A DNA stretch of 64,000 nt, taken from NCBI RefSeq assembly GCF_017599305.1, contig NZ_JAGFWR010000028.1:20479-84478 (forward strand), read 5' to 3'. Source of the DNA: Micromonospora antibiotica. GTDB taxonomy: Bacteria > Actinomycetota > Actinomycetes > Mycobacteriales > Micromonosporaceae. Position numbers and translations under genes: made by a program. Below the pieces are notes generated by a model. The model saw nothing but the letters and a program-made list of their open reading frames with translations, made no database searches and was not told the origin of the DNA. This document shows positions 35,514 through 44,124 of this stretch, in pieces; positions within the stretch are counted from its first letter, which is position 1; every line of letters begins with the position of its first letter.

Positions 35514-36374
35514 ATGTCGATGACCGTCACGCACCCCGTCGGTGCCGAGGAGGTCGTGCTCGGCGGCGGCCGGTCGCCCGCACCGCCGGACCGCCCACCC
35601 GCCACCGGCACCGCCGCACGCCTCACCCGACCACTACCCGCCCTGCTGCTCGTCGGCCTGCTCGCCGCCGGCTGGCAGCTCATGGCACACACCTCCGACA
35701 GCGCCCTGATCCCCGGCCTCGGCGACATCGCCCGCAACCTGGCCGACATCACTACCAGCGGCGCGCTGGGGGAGAACGTCCGGGTCACCCTCACCCGCGT
35801 CACCCTGGGCTTCGCCGCGGCATTCGTCGTCTCCGTCGCCGCCGGCATCGCGATGGGCCGCAGCGAATGGCTCCGCCGCTTCCTGGAGCCCGCCGTACTC
35901 ATCGGACTGGCCACCCCCGGCCTGGTCAAAGCCCTGCTGTGCGTGATCTGGTTCGGGGTCAGCCTGGTCAACCCCGTCCTCACCGTCGCGCTCGCGGCAG
36001 CACCCGCGCTGACCATCAACATCGCCCAGGGCGTCCGCGCGGTCGACCCGGCGCTGGGCGAGATGGCCCACGTCTACCGGCTCGACGCGCTGACCCGGCT
36101 GCGATACCTGTGGCTGCCCGCCATCGTCCCCGACCTGTTCACCGGAGCCCGACTGGGCATCGCCATGGCCTGGAAGGTCATCGTGCTGGTGGAGATCTTC
36201 GGCCTCGCCGACGGCGTCGGCTACCAGCTCAACCTGGAGTTCTCCCAACACAACGTGGCCGGCGTACTCGCCTGGACCGTCGCCTTCGCCCTGGTCATGG
36301 CCGCCATCGAGTACGGGCTGCTACAGACCCTGGAACGCCGCGCGGTGCGCTGGCGGCGGGTGGCCCTGCGATGA
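35514..36374 (+). CDS. ABC permease, nitrate/sulfonate/taurine type
   Basis: This protein of about 286 residues (ATG 35514, and ATG 35520 or GTG 35478 are alternatives) has six predicted transmembrane helices. It also has the binding-protein-dependent permease loop VDPALGEMAHVYRLDALTRL, with an EMAxxYxxDxxxxL pattern like SsuC/TauC/NrtB. The N-terminal ~35 residues are Pro-rich and cytoplasmic. It forms a coupled unit with the ATPase (ATGA overlap), a lipoprotein binding protein, an MFS exporter and a soluble binding-protein-like protein. The likely cargo is a sulfonate, nitrate or related small anion or aromatic. Confidence 0.88.
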   Translation: MSMTVTHPVGAEEVVLGGGRSPAPPDRPPATGTAARLTRPLPALLLVGLLAAGWQLMAHTSDSALIPGLGDIARNLADITTSGALGENVRVTLTRVTLGFAAAFVVSVAAGIAMGRSEWLRRFLEPAVLIGLATPGLVKALLCVIWFGVSLVNPVLTVALAAAPALTINIAQGVRAVDPALGEMAHVYRLDALTRLRYLWLPAIVPDLFTGARLGIAMAWKVIVLVEIFGLADGVGYQLNLEFSQHNVAGVLAWTVAFALVMAAIEYGLLQTLERRAVRWRRVALR

Positions 36375-37093
36375 GCACCCGGATCAGCCTCGACGGCGTC
36401 GACAAGACGTTCACCAACCGGCGCACCGGCGAACGGCAACAGATCTTCCGCGACTTCTCCCTCACCCTCGCCCCCGACGAACTGGTCGCCGTGGTCGGCG
36501 GCTCCGGCACCGGCAAGACCACCCTGATGCACCTGATCGCCGGCCTGGAACGCCCCGACCGGGGCACCGTCTCCACCGGCGGCACCCGACCCCGCCTCGG
36601 CATGGTGTTCCAACAACCCCGGCTGCTGGACTGGACCTCCGTCGAGACCAACGTACGGCTCGCCGCGACGGCAGCCGGCATCGACACCACCGAGGTCGCC
36701 CCGATCCTCGACGCCGTCGGCCTGACCGAGTACGCCCGGTCGTACCCGTCGGTGCTCTCCGGCGGGCAACGCCAACGCGTCGCCGTGGCCCGCGCGTTCG
36801 TCGTCCGACCCGAGGTGCTGCTGCTCGACGAGCCGTTCAGCGCGCTGGACGAGCTGACCGCCCGCCGCCTGCGGCTGCTGCTGCAACAACTCTGGCTGCG
36901 GACCCCGCGCACCGGCCTGCTGGTCACCCACAACGCGCTGGAGGCCGCGTTCCTCGCCGACCGGGTGGTGGTGCTCGGCGGACGCCCCGCCGAGGTGGTC
37001 GGGGAGTACCGCATCGACCGCCCGCGCCCCCGCAGCCCGGAGGACCCCGAACTGTTCGACGTGCACCGCCGCATCGTCGCCGCCCTCACCTGA
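36371..37093 (+). CDS. ABC ATPase, nitrate/sulfonate/taurine type
   Basis: This 240-residue ATPase has Walker A VVGGSGTGKTTLMHL, Q-loop GMVFQQPRLLDWTSVETNV (the LLPW/LLDW variant usual in SsuB/TauB), signature LSGGQRQRVAVARAF, Walker B VLLLDEPFSALD and H-loop LVTHNALEA. Its ATG overlaps the permease stop. It energises import with the permease at 35514 and the lipoprotein at 37182. Confidence 0.92.
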   Translation: MSTRISLDGVDKTFTNRRTGERQQIFRDFSLTLAPDELVAVVGGSGTGKTTLMHLIAGLERPDRGTVSTGGTRPRLGMVFQQPRLLDWTSVETNVRLAATAAGIDTTEVAPILDAVGLTEYARSYPSVLSGGQRQRVAVARAFVVRPEVLLLDEPFSALDELTARRLRLLLQQLWLRTPRTGLLVTHNALEAAFLADRVVVLGGRPAEVVGEYRIDRPRPRSPEDPELFDVHRRIVAALT

Positions 37094-37181
37094 ACCCGCC
37101 CGACCCCGCAGCGCGGCCACCGGCCCGCCGCCATCACCCGCGCGCCGGGCACCCACCCTGAACCACCTGGAAGGAACCCCC

Positions 37182-38198
37182 GTGTCCACGACACCCCTCA
37201 CCCGACGATCCCTGCTGCGTGCCGCCGGGCTCCTCGCCGGCGGCGCCGGCGCGGCCACCCTGCTGACCGCCTGCGGCACCGACGAACCCGCCGCCGCCGG
37301 CGGCACCCGCAGCGCCAAGGTGCAGCCCCGCAGCCCCGGCACGGCGGGGGCGATCCGCGACTCCGTGGCCGAGCAGTTCGCCCTGGAGAGCAAGCACGGG
37401 CTCCGCCTCGACCGCAAGGCCGGCGGCGGCCCCGGCGCGGGACAGGAACAACTGCTCACCGGCGTGCTCGACATCTACGCCTTCGGTCCGCTGGGCGCGA
37501 CCGAGGTGAACACCAACGGCCACGACGTGGTCATCGTCGGGCCGTCGCTGTGGAACCACGGCCGCTGGATCGTCCCGGCCGACAGCCCGTACCAGAGCAT
37601 CGCCGACCTCAAGGGCAGGAAGGTCGGCGTGCAGCCACCCAGCAGCGACACCTACCGGGCGGCGGCCCTCGCCGCGGCCGTCAACGGCATCCGCTTTGAC
37701 CGCGAGTTCAAGCTGTTCACCGGGCAGCCCATCGCCAACCTCGCCCTGTACGAACGCGGCGACCTTGACGCGATCATCGCCATCGAACCCAACGCCACCC
37801 GCCTGGTCGGCTCCGGAAACCGGCAGCTCGCCTCCGTCGACGAACTGTGGCGCACGGGCACCGGCGACAGCAGCCCGCTGTTCCTCAACGGCACCGCCGT
37901 ACGCCGCGACTGGCTGGCCGCCAACCGGGAGACCGCCAGGGCGTATGTCGACTTCACCCTGGAAGCCTGGCAGCTGATCAAGAAGGACCCCACCCTGATC
38001 GGGAAGTACCACGCCGACTACGGCGTACCCGCCGACGAGAAGAAGGCCATCGAACTACTGCCGGAACGGCTCGCCCCGGTCTACGCCGACGTGTGGGACG
38101 ACACCGTCTTCGCCAACCTCGACAAGCAGATCGACCTGGCCGTCGAGGTCGGCGTGCTCAAGAAGCGGGCCGACAAGCCGGTGTACGAGAAGCTCTGA
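37182..38198 (+). CDS. ABC substrate-binding lipoprotein
   Basis: GTG 37182 gives 338 residues. The N-terminus has a twin-arginine-like TRRSLLRAAG and a lipobox ending at Cys31 (LLTAC). The mature part is a NMT1/TauA-like periplasmic-binding fold (GVLDIYAFGPLGATEVNTNG, SIADLKGRKVGVQPPSSDTY, LYERGDLDAIIAIEPNA). It is the exported receptor of the ABC system encoded just upstream. Ligand residues are not evident by eye. Confidence 0.9.
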   Translation: MSTTPLTRRSLLRAAGLLAGGAGAATLLTACGTDEPAAAGGTRSAKVQPRSPGTAGAIRDSVAEQFALESKHGLRLDRKAGGGPGAGQEQLLTGVLDIYAFGPLGATEVNTNGHDVVIVGPSLWNHGRWIVPADSPYQSIADLKGRKVGVQPPSSDTYRAAALAAAVNGIRFDREFKLFTGQPIANLALYERGDLDAIIAIEPNATRLVGSGNRQLASVDELWRTGTGDSSPLFLNGTAVRRDWLAANRETARAYVDFTLEAWQLIKKDPTLIGKYHADYGVPADEKKAIELLPERLAPVYADVWDDTVFANLDKQIDLAVEVGVLKKRADKPVYEKL

Positions 38199-38203
38199 CC
38201 CCG

Positions 38204-39691
38204 ATGACCCTGCCCTGGCGCAGCCGCGCCGCCCTGCTCGTGTGCTGCGGGACGCTGTTCCTCGGCGTCCTCGACGGCGCGGCGCTGAACCTGGCCCTGC
38301 CGTCGGTGCAACGCGAACTGCGCCTCAGCACGGTCGAGTTGCAGTGGGTGGCCACCAGCAACGCCCTGGTCCGGGCCAGCCTCACCCTGCTCTGCGGCGC
38401 GATCGCCGACCGGTACGGGCGACGGCGGATGTTCCGCGTCGGGCTGCTCGTGTTCGTCGGGGGGTCGCTGCTCTGCGCGGCGGCCCCGCACGCACCCGCC
38501 CTGATCGGCGCCCGGGGCGTGCAGGGCGTCGGGGGCGCGTTGATGGCCCCGCCCGCCCTCGCCCTCATCGCCAACCTGTTCCCCGACGCGCTGCGGCGCG
38601 GCCGGGCGCTGGGCACCTGGAGCGCGACGGCCGGAGTCTCCGCCGCCTGCGGGCCCCTGGTCGGCGGGCTCCTGGTGCAGGCCGCCGGCTGGCGCAGCCT
38701 GTTCGCCGTGAGCGTCGCCGGCGCGGCGCTGCTGTACCTGGGCACCCGACTGCTACCCCCGGGCGTCGTCGACGGGCCACCCCGACGCCTCGACGGGCTG
38801 GGCAACACCCTGGCCGCCCTGGTCCTGGTCGGCTTCACCTTCGCGCTCATCGACGGCCCGGGCCGGGGCTGGCTGACCGGCCCGGTCCTGGTCGCCGTCG
38901 CCGTGGCGGTCGCCGCCGCCGTCGGCTACCTGCCGGCCGCCCGCCGCCGCCCCGACCCGGTGCTCGACCCGCGGCACCTGGCGGTCCCCGCCCTGCGCGG
39001 CGCGGTCCTCACCGCGATCGTGGCGTACCTGGCGCTGGGTGGGTTCACCTTCGTCAACACCTTCTACCTGCAACAGGTCCGCGGATACAGTCCGCTGGCC
39101 ACCGGCCTGCTCACCCTGCCGACCACCCTCGGCACACTCGTGCTCGCCAACGTCTCCGGCCGGTTCGTCGGCCGGCACGGCGGCCGGCTGCCCGCCACCG
39201 TCGGGCACCTGTCGTTCGTGGCGTCGATGACCCTGCTCGCCCTGACCGTCACCACCGACGCGGGCCTGACCCCGCTGCTCGTCGGCTACCTCCTGCTCGG
39301 CGCCGGCATGGGCCTGGTCAACCCGCCGGCCACCAACACCGCCGTGAACAGCCTGCCTCGCGACCGGGCCGGGGTGGCCAGCGCCATCACCAGCGCCTCC
39401 CGGCAGATCGGCACCAACCTCGGCGTCGCCGTCCTCGGCGCGGTGGTGGTGTCGGTACTGGCCCTCACCGGCCAGCCCACCGACGACATCGCCCGCGTCG
39501 CCACCGAGGCGGGCGACGACTTCACCACCGCCCTGCGCGTCGCGTACGGGCTCGTCGCGGCCACCGCCGCGTACTGCGCGTACGCGACGTGGCGGCTGTT
39601 GCGACCGCCGTCCGCCCCGACCCCGGGGGAGGAGGTGATGGGGATCGGGGACACCTCGACGGCACCACCGACCGCCACACCCGCCCGATAA
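38204..39691 (+). CDS. MFS exporter, DHA2-like (14 helices)
   Basis: This 495-residue permease has the motif-A loop GAIADRYGRRRMFRVG, motif C GTWSATAGVSAACGPLVGG and about 14 hydrophobic segments, as in DHA2 drug:H+ antiporters. It lies five bases after the binding-protein gene and 37 bp before the soluble binding-fold gene, so it belongs to the same operon. Coupling an importer with an exporter suggests uptake of a compound and expulsion of a breakdown product or of a toxic analogue. Confidence 0.88.
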   Translation: MTLPWRSRAALLVCCGTLFLGVLDGAALNLALPSVQRELRLSTVELQWVATSNALVRASLTLLCGAIADRYGRRRMFRVGLLVFVGGSLLCAAAPHAPALIGARGVQGVGGALMAPPALALIANLFPDALRRGRALGTWSATAGVSAACGPLVGGLLVQAAGWRSLFAVSVAGAALLYLGTRLLPPGVVDGPPRRLDGLGNTLAALVLVGFTFALIDGPGRGWLTGPVLVAVAVAVAAAVGYLPAARRRPDPVLDPRHLAVPALRGAVLTAIVAYLALGGFTFVNTFYLQQVRGYSPLATGLLTLPTTLGTLVLANVSGRFVGRHGGRLPATVGHLSFVASMTLLALTVTTDAGLTPLLVGYLLLGAGMGLVNPPATNTAVNSLPRDRAGVASAITSASRQIGTNLGVAVLGAVVVSVLALTGQPTDDIARVATEAGDDFTTALRVAYGLVAATAAYCAYATWRLLRPPSAPTPGEEVMGIGDTSTAPPTATPAR

Positions 39692-39728
39692 CGCACAGCA
39701 CGACACCAGCACAGAAGGGACCACCACG

Positions 39729-40631
39729 GTGGCACTCAAGAAGGTCCGGAGCGTCCGCAGCGGCGCCATCTTCACCCTGCCGTACCTCGTCGGCCTGGAG
39801 CACGGCTACTTCGCCGAGGAGGGCATCGACCTGGAACTGGTCGCCCCCGGCTCGTACGATGCGGTGCTCAAGCCGATCGAGGAGCACGAGCTGGTCAGCT
39901 CGTTCGGCGGCATCTCCACACCGTTCGAGAGCGGCGACGTCTCCCTCTACCGGGCCTGCGAGTGGGGGCAGATCCGCCGCTCCCACGACAGCGGACGCGG
40001 CGGCCAGATCATCGCGAAGCGGGCCTCGGTGGCCAGCCAGGCGATCTTCGTGCGGCCCGACTCCGACATCAAGCACCCGCAGGGCCTGGCCAACCGGACC
40101 GTCGGCGTCAACTTCCACCACGGCTCGCACTACCTGGCCATCCAGTCCCTGGAGGGTTTCCTGGAGTCCGACGAGATCAAGGTGGTGCACGCCGGCGGGC
40201 CGGCCGAGCGGTTCCGCAAGCTGCGCGACGGCGAGATCGACGCGGTCGCGCTGATGGAGCCGTGGACCACCGCCGCCGAGAAGCTCGGGTACGTGCTGAT
40301 CACCGAGGCGTTCTACGTCGGCTCGGAGATCGCCAGCGCCGACGTCGACCCGGAGACCTTCGCCGCCGTCGACCGGGCCGTCCGCCGGGCCGTCACGAAG
40401 ATCAACGAGGACATCCGGCCGTACCTGCACCACTTCGTCGCCGAGGTCCCCGAGGACCTGGTGAAGCTGGAGCCGGCCGACTTCCGGCTGGGCCGGCTGC
40501 GCTACGTCGACCCGGAGCCCTACCCCGAGGCCGAGTTCGAGCGCACCTACCGGTGGATGGTGAAGTGGGGCCTGATCACCCCCGAATCGACGTTCACCTC
40601 CATCGTGGACAACCGGGTCGTCACGGTCTGA
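39729..40631 (+). CDS. Cytoplasmic NMT1/binding-protein-fold protein
   Basis: GTG 39729 gives 300 residues without any signal peptide or lipobox. The fold is nonetheless that of NMT1/THI5/SsuA-type binding proteins (PYLVGLEHGYFAEEGIDLEL, SFGGISTPFESGDVSLYRAC, HPQGLANRTVGVNFHHGSHY, LRDGEIDAVALMEPWT). It is the last gene of the ABC/MFS operon. Signal-less members of this fold include enzymes such as the desulfinase DszB and the THI5 pyrimidine synthase, but their active-site residues are not apparent here. It may be an intracellular enzyme or sensor for the imported compound. Confidence 0.75.
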   Translation: MALKKVRSVRSGAIFTLPYLVGLEHGYFAEEGIDLELVAPGSYDAVLKPIEEHELVSSFGGISTPFESGDVSLYRACEWGQIRRSHDSGRGGQIIAKRASVASQAIFVRPDSDIKHPQGLANRTVGVNFHHGSHYLAIQSLEGFLESDEIKVVHAGGPAERFRKLRDGEIDAVALMEPWTTAAEKLGYVLITEAFYVGSEIASADVDPETFAAVDRAVRRAVTKINEDIRPYLHHFVAEVPEDLVKLEPADFRLGRLRYVDPEPYPEAEFERTYRWMVKWGLITPESTFTSIVDNRVVTV

Positions 40632-40640
40632 CCCGCGCGC

Positions 40641-40676
40641 GGGGCCGGCCCGGCCGACGACGTCCGGCCCGGCCCC
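40641..40676. terminator. G+C-rich hairpin after the ABC/MFS operon
   Basis: GGGGCCGG (40641-40648) pairs with CCGGCCCC (40669-40676), with extra pairing inside the loop. It lies between the operon's last stop and the convergent DUF1062 gene. Confidence 0.5.
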
Positions 40677-40685
40677 GCACCGCGG

Positions 40686-41414
40686 TCAGCCCTCGTCCGA
40701 CGACGAAACCGCCGGGCCGGACCCGCGCCGGCCACCACCGCCTTCGACCGGCCCACCCCCGCCGGGACGCGAACCGACGTCGCCGGGTGACCGGGGCGGG
40801 GCGACGACCAGGAAGGTGAGATCCTCGCGGGCCCTGGCTCCGACGGGCAGGGGCAGGCGGATGCGCCCGGAGTCCACCATGCCCCGCAGGGCGGGACGAC
40901 TCAGGCCGAACCCGGCCGTGAGCAGCTTCTCGACCCGGACGGGCGCCGGCAGCTCGAACCTGACGACGACCTCCAGTGGCGCGGCGTCCGCATCCTGCAG
41001 GTCGTAGAACGGCAGGTCGGTGTCCAGCTGCCAGGTGCCGGTCCAGTCGAGCTGGTGGCCGGCCCGACGGGCGAGTGTCGCGTCCATGGTCAACTGTCGC
41101 ACCACGGCCGGATCGTTGTTCTCGAACAGCCGCAGCCGTTCGTTGTCCAGCGCCCGCACGTTGACGCGTTCGTGGACGGGAATCTTCGACGTTCGACCGC
41201 ACCGGTCGCAGCAGATCAACAACCACACGTCGAGCAGCTTGTGGTTGGCGTTGACCCGGACCTTGCCGGTGGGGTGGTGCCGGGCGGACCTGCACGACAC
41301 GCAGGACCTGACGATGGCGGGTAGTCCGAGCTCGCTGACCACCCACAGCGCTTTGCGGTCGATGCCGGGCCCATGGCCGTGGGCCGGCACGCGGAGATGG
41401 CGGGAACTGTTCAT
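40686..41414 (-). CDS. DUF1062 protein with zinc-binding cysteines
   Basis: ATG 41414 gives 242 residues. Two Cys pairs (SCVSCRSA and ICCDRCGRT) about 35 residues apart with HHPTGKVRVNANHKLLDVWL between them match the DUF1062 zinc-finger-like domain. A C-terminal S4-like piece (VEKLLTAGFGLSRPALRGMV) suggests RNA binding. The Gly/Pro/Ser-rich last ~35 residues look disordered. Function is unknown. It is a single gene, convergent with the ABC/MFS operon. Confidence 0.75.
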   Translation of the reverse strand: MNSSRHLRVPAHGHGPGIDRKALWVVSELGLPAIVRSCVSCRSARHHPTGKVRVNANHKLLDVWLLICCDRCGRTSKIPVHERVNVRALDNERLRLFENNDPAVVRQLTMDATLARRAGHQLDWTGTWQLDTDLPFYDLQDADAAPLEVVVRFELPAPVRVEKLLTAGFGLSRPALRGMVDSGRIRLPLPVGARAREDLTFLVVAPPRSPGDVGSRPGGGGPVEGGGGRRGSGPAVSSSDEG

Positions 41415-41561
41415 GGCTTCGGCGATTCCAGGGTCTAGGCAGGAGACGCCCGGGGGTGCGATGGCACGCCGGGGGTGCATCCCGGATCCGATGGCGGGCA
41501 GCCGGCATCTCGGCGGGGAGCATGCCGGCTGGCGCGACGTCGCAGATCACGTCGCGTGAAG

Positions 41562-41593
41562 GAAGCCCGCACCGGTCACCCGGTGCGGGCTTC
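41562..41593. terminator. Perfect 14-bp hairpin in the DUF1062-MPI divergent gap
   Basis: GAAGCCCGCACCGG (41562-41575), a 4-nt loop, and CCGGTGCGGGCTTC (41580-41593). It lies in the gene-free stretch 41415-41787 between two divergent genes, so it does not follow an annotated stop. It could end an unseen small transcript, act in a leader, or be a remnant. Nothing else clear is seen in this gap. Confidence 0.5.
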
Positions 41594-41787
41594 GAGTGGC
41601 ACGACGAATGAGACGGGGAGCTGACTCGAACCCGTCGTCATCGCGCACGTGCGCCACTGGTCACCGACCCATGCGCGTCAGCATGGTCAACCCGCGCGAC
41701 GAGGGACAACCGGTTTTCCGTGCGATCCCGCCGTCCGGAAGACGAAATCCACTGTCGGTTGTGGCCGGGAGGTAGTAGAAAGCTGCC

Positions 41788-42564
41788 GTGAAAGAGACTC
41801 TGGAGTTCGCTGACCTGTTGCGCCTGATGGACGAACGATCGGGCGCGTTCCGGGCGGCGGTCGCGACGGCACCCGGCCTCGACGTGCGGGTGCCGACCTG
41901 CCCGGAGTGGACGCTGTTCGACCTGGTGCAGCACCTGGGCGAAGGGCGACGCAGGTGGGCCGCCATCGTGGCCGCCGGCCCCGCCGACGCTCCACCGGCG
42001 ATGTCCGCCCCGGTGGTTCCCCGGGAGCGCGAGGCTCTGCTGGACTGGTTCGCCGCGTCGACGAAGGAACTGCTCGACGCGCTGCGCGATGCCGGCCCGG
42101 ACCGCGGTTGCTGGACGTGGTGGGGTCCGTCGCAGTCGCCGCAGACGACCGGCGCCGTCGCCCGGCACCAACTCCAGCAGGTCGCCGTGCACACCTACGA
42201 CGCCCAGGCCGCGCTGGGCACCCCGCAGCCGCTGCCGGACGAGGTGGCCCTCGACGGTGTCGACGAGTTCCTGACCACCTGCGTCGCGACGACCATCGCC
42301 TGGCCGCACCAGCCCGCGGTCGTCGACTACCACGCCACCGAGGGCCGGTCATGGCGAACCTGGTTCTCCGCCGACGGTGCCCGGACCGCCCGCCTCCCCA
42401 CGCCGGTCGCCGTCGAGCACCCGCAGCTGGCCTATGTCTCCGCCCGGGGCACGGCCCACGAGCTGGTCATGTTCTGCTACGGCCGGATTACGATGGATTC
42501 GCTGCGGGTCGACGGCGACCGGCGTGTCTTCGACCAGTTGATCGCCTGGGAGCCGGAGGAGTAG
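41788..42564 (+). CDS. Maleylpyruvate isomerase family mycothiol-dependent enzyme
   Basis: GTG 41788 gives 258 residues. The N-terminal MDMPI/DinB-like four-helix domain has PTCPEWTLFDLVQHLGEGRR and ARHQLQQVAVHTYDAQAALG, carrying the metal-binding His residues. The C-terminal half is the mixed alpha/beta domain common to this family (TAHELVMFCYGR). Such proteins use mycothiol as cofactor for isomerisation or S-transfer. The real substrate is usually not maleylpyruvate. It is transcribed alone and ends in a strong hairpin terminator. Confidence 0.88.
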   Translation: MKETLEFADLLRLMDERSGAFRAAVATAPGLDVRVPTCPEWTLFDLVQHLGEGRRRWAAIVAAGPADAPPAMSAPVVPREREALLDWFAASTKELLDALRDAGPDRGCWTWWGPSQSPQTTGAVARHQLQQVAVHTYDAQAALGTPQPLPDEVALDGVDEFLTTCVATTIAWPHQPAVVDYHATEGRSWRTWFSADGARTARLPTPVAVEHPQLAYVSARGTAHELVMFCYGRITMDSLRVDGDRRVFDQLIAWEPEE

Positions 42565-42583
42565 CACGCGACGACGGACCCAC

Positions 42584-42613
42584 CCGCCGTGCGCCGACCT
42601 CGGCGCACGGCGG
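42584..42613 (+). terminator. Hairpin terminator after the MPI-family gene
   Basis: CCGCCGTGCGCCG (42584-42596), loop ACCT, CGGCGCACGGCGG (42601-42613): a perfect 13-bp stem about 20 bp after the stop. A run of CCGGC repeats (about 42628-42652) follows. Confidence 0.75.
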
Positions 42614-42720
42614 TGGACCCTGGCAGCCCGGCCCGGCCCGGCCCGGCCGGACAGCGGACGGAGCCGCGCCGCGACGACCTCCCCGACGGGGGCCGCCGCC
42701 CACGCAGTACCGGCGCCGGG

Positions 42721-43929
42721 TCAGGCCCGGTCCCCGGCCCAGGCCGCCTCCAGGATCGCGGTCAGGCTCGCGGTGTCGGTCGGGCCCGGATGGTTCTGGA
42801 TAAGGCGGGTGACGCCACCTGCCATCTCCGCGAAGCGGGGAAGATCGGCGCGGGCCACCCCGATGTCGGCCAGGGTGGGTGGGATGCCGATGTCGGCGAG
42901 GAGCCCGTCGAGCCAGCTGAGGAACGTGTCTGCGGCCTCGGTATCCGAGGCGTCGGCGACGTCGAGCCCGCACACCCCGGCGAGGACGGCCAACCGGTCG
43001 CCGACAGCGTTTCTGGCCGCACGCAGCGCGTAGGGCAGCAGCAGTCCCACACCCAGACCGTGCGGCGTGTGCGTGGCCGCGCCGATGGGGTACTGGAGCG
43101 CGTGCGGGGCCGCGTTGCCCGCGTGGGAGAAGGCGAGCCCGGCGAGCACCGACCCGTAGGACATGTCCGCCCGCGCGTCGGTGTCGCCGCCGTCCCTGAC
43201 GGCACGACGCAGGCTCCGGGCGATCCGCTCGGCGGCCCGCAGCGCGTAGTGGTCGGTGACCGGGTTGCGGCCGAGGAACACCTGCTCCACCGGATCGCGC
43301 GGTCCGTGGGGCCGGGGCCGCGCCGTGTAGCTCTCCACCGCGTGGCAGAACGCGTCGATGCCCGAGTGTGCGGTGACGGTCGCCGGGCAGGTGTAGGTGA
43401 GTTCGGGGTCGACGATGGCGAAGTCGGGCACGATGTGGACGCTGGAGACCCCCACCTTCAGCGCACGGTCCGGGTCGGTCAACACCGACACGGGGGTCAG
43501 CTCGGAACCGGTCCCCGACGTCGTGGGGACCGCGACCAGCGGAATCGTCGGCCCCGGCACCCGCGCCTCACCGTAGAAGTCGCGCGGCGTCCCACCGTGC
43601 CGCCGGATGACCCCGACGATCTTGGCGAGGTCGATCACCGTGCCACCCCCGACGGCGAGGATCACGTCGGCGTCCACCGCGGCGGCGGCCGAGACCGCCA
43701 GGTCGACATCGGTGAGCGGTACGTCCGGGGTCGCGTCGGAGAACACCTCGACGACCTCGACCCGCTCCCGTACGGCGGCCACGATCCCGGCCACCCCCGG
43801 CTGCCCCAGCAGGATCCGGTCGGTCACGATGAGGACCCGCGAGCCACTCTCGGCCACCACCCGGGGGATGTTCTGCGCGACCCCTTCGCCGACTATCAAC
43901 TGGCGCGGTCCGCGGACGGTCTCAAGCAT
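42721..43929 (-). CDS. Iron-containing (group III) alcohol dehydrogenase
   Basis: This 402-residue enzyme has the NAD-binding AVGGGTVIDLAKIVG, PLVAVPTTSGTGSELTPVSV and the metal-binding Asp/His set in AHSGIDAFCHAVESY, NAAPHALQYPIG and THTPHGLG. ATG 43929 is preceded by GGAGAGG. It oxidises alcohols or polyols or reduces aldehydes. It lies downstream of an aldehyde dehydrogenase and a two-ATPase sugar/polyol importer on the same strand, so it probably starts or completes breakdown of the imported alcohol. Confidence 0.9.
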   Translation of the reverse strand: MLETVRGPRQLIVGEGVAQNIPRVVAESGSRVLIVTDRILLGQPGVAGIVAAVRERVEVVEVFSDATPDVPLTDVDLAVSAAAAVDADVILAVGGGTVIDLAKIVGVIRRHGGTPRDFYGEARVPGPTIPLVAVPTTSGTGSELTPVSVLTDPDRALKVGVSSVHIVPDFAIVDPELTYTCPATVTAHSGIDAFCHAVESYTARPRPHGPRDPVEQVFLGRNPVTDHYALRAAERIARSLRRAVRDGGDTDARADMSYGSVLAGLAFSHAGNAAPHALQYPIGAATHTPHGLGVGLLLPYALRAARNAVGDRLAVLAGVCGLDVADASDTEAADTFLSWLDGLLADIGIPPTLADIGVARADLPRFAEMAGGVTRLIQNHPGPTDTASLTAILEAAWAGDRA

Positions 43930-44124
43930 GTCGGTGCCTCTCCGGAACGTCGGCGGCGATGTGCTGGGCGGACCGCCAGGTCACCTGCGGGACCCCGACG
44001 GCGTCGGTGAGGTCGGCCGCCCGGGCGGCCCGGACGGCGCGGACGCCTCCAGGGCGGGGACCGGGCAGGTCGGACGGGCACCGGACGCGACGACCTCCGG
44101 TGGATGCCCGGGGCGGGAGGCCGG

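Noticed and set aside
41610..41640. GACTCGAACCCG resembling the reverse of a tRNA T-arm
   Set aside because: The flanking bases do not pair as T or acceptor stems, so no tRNA can be drawn.
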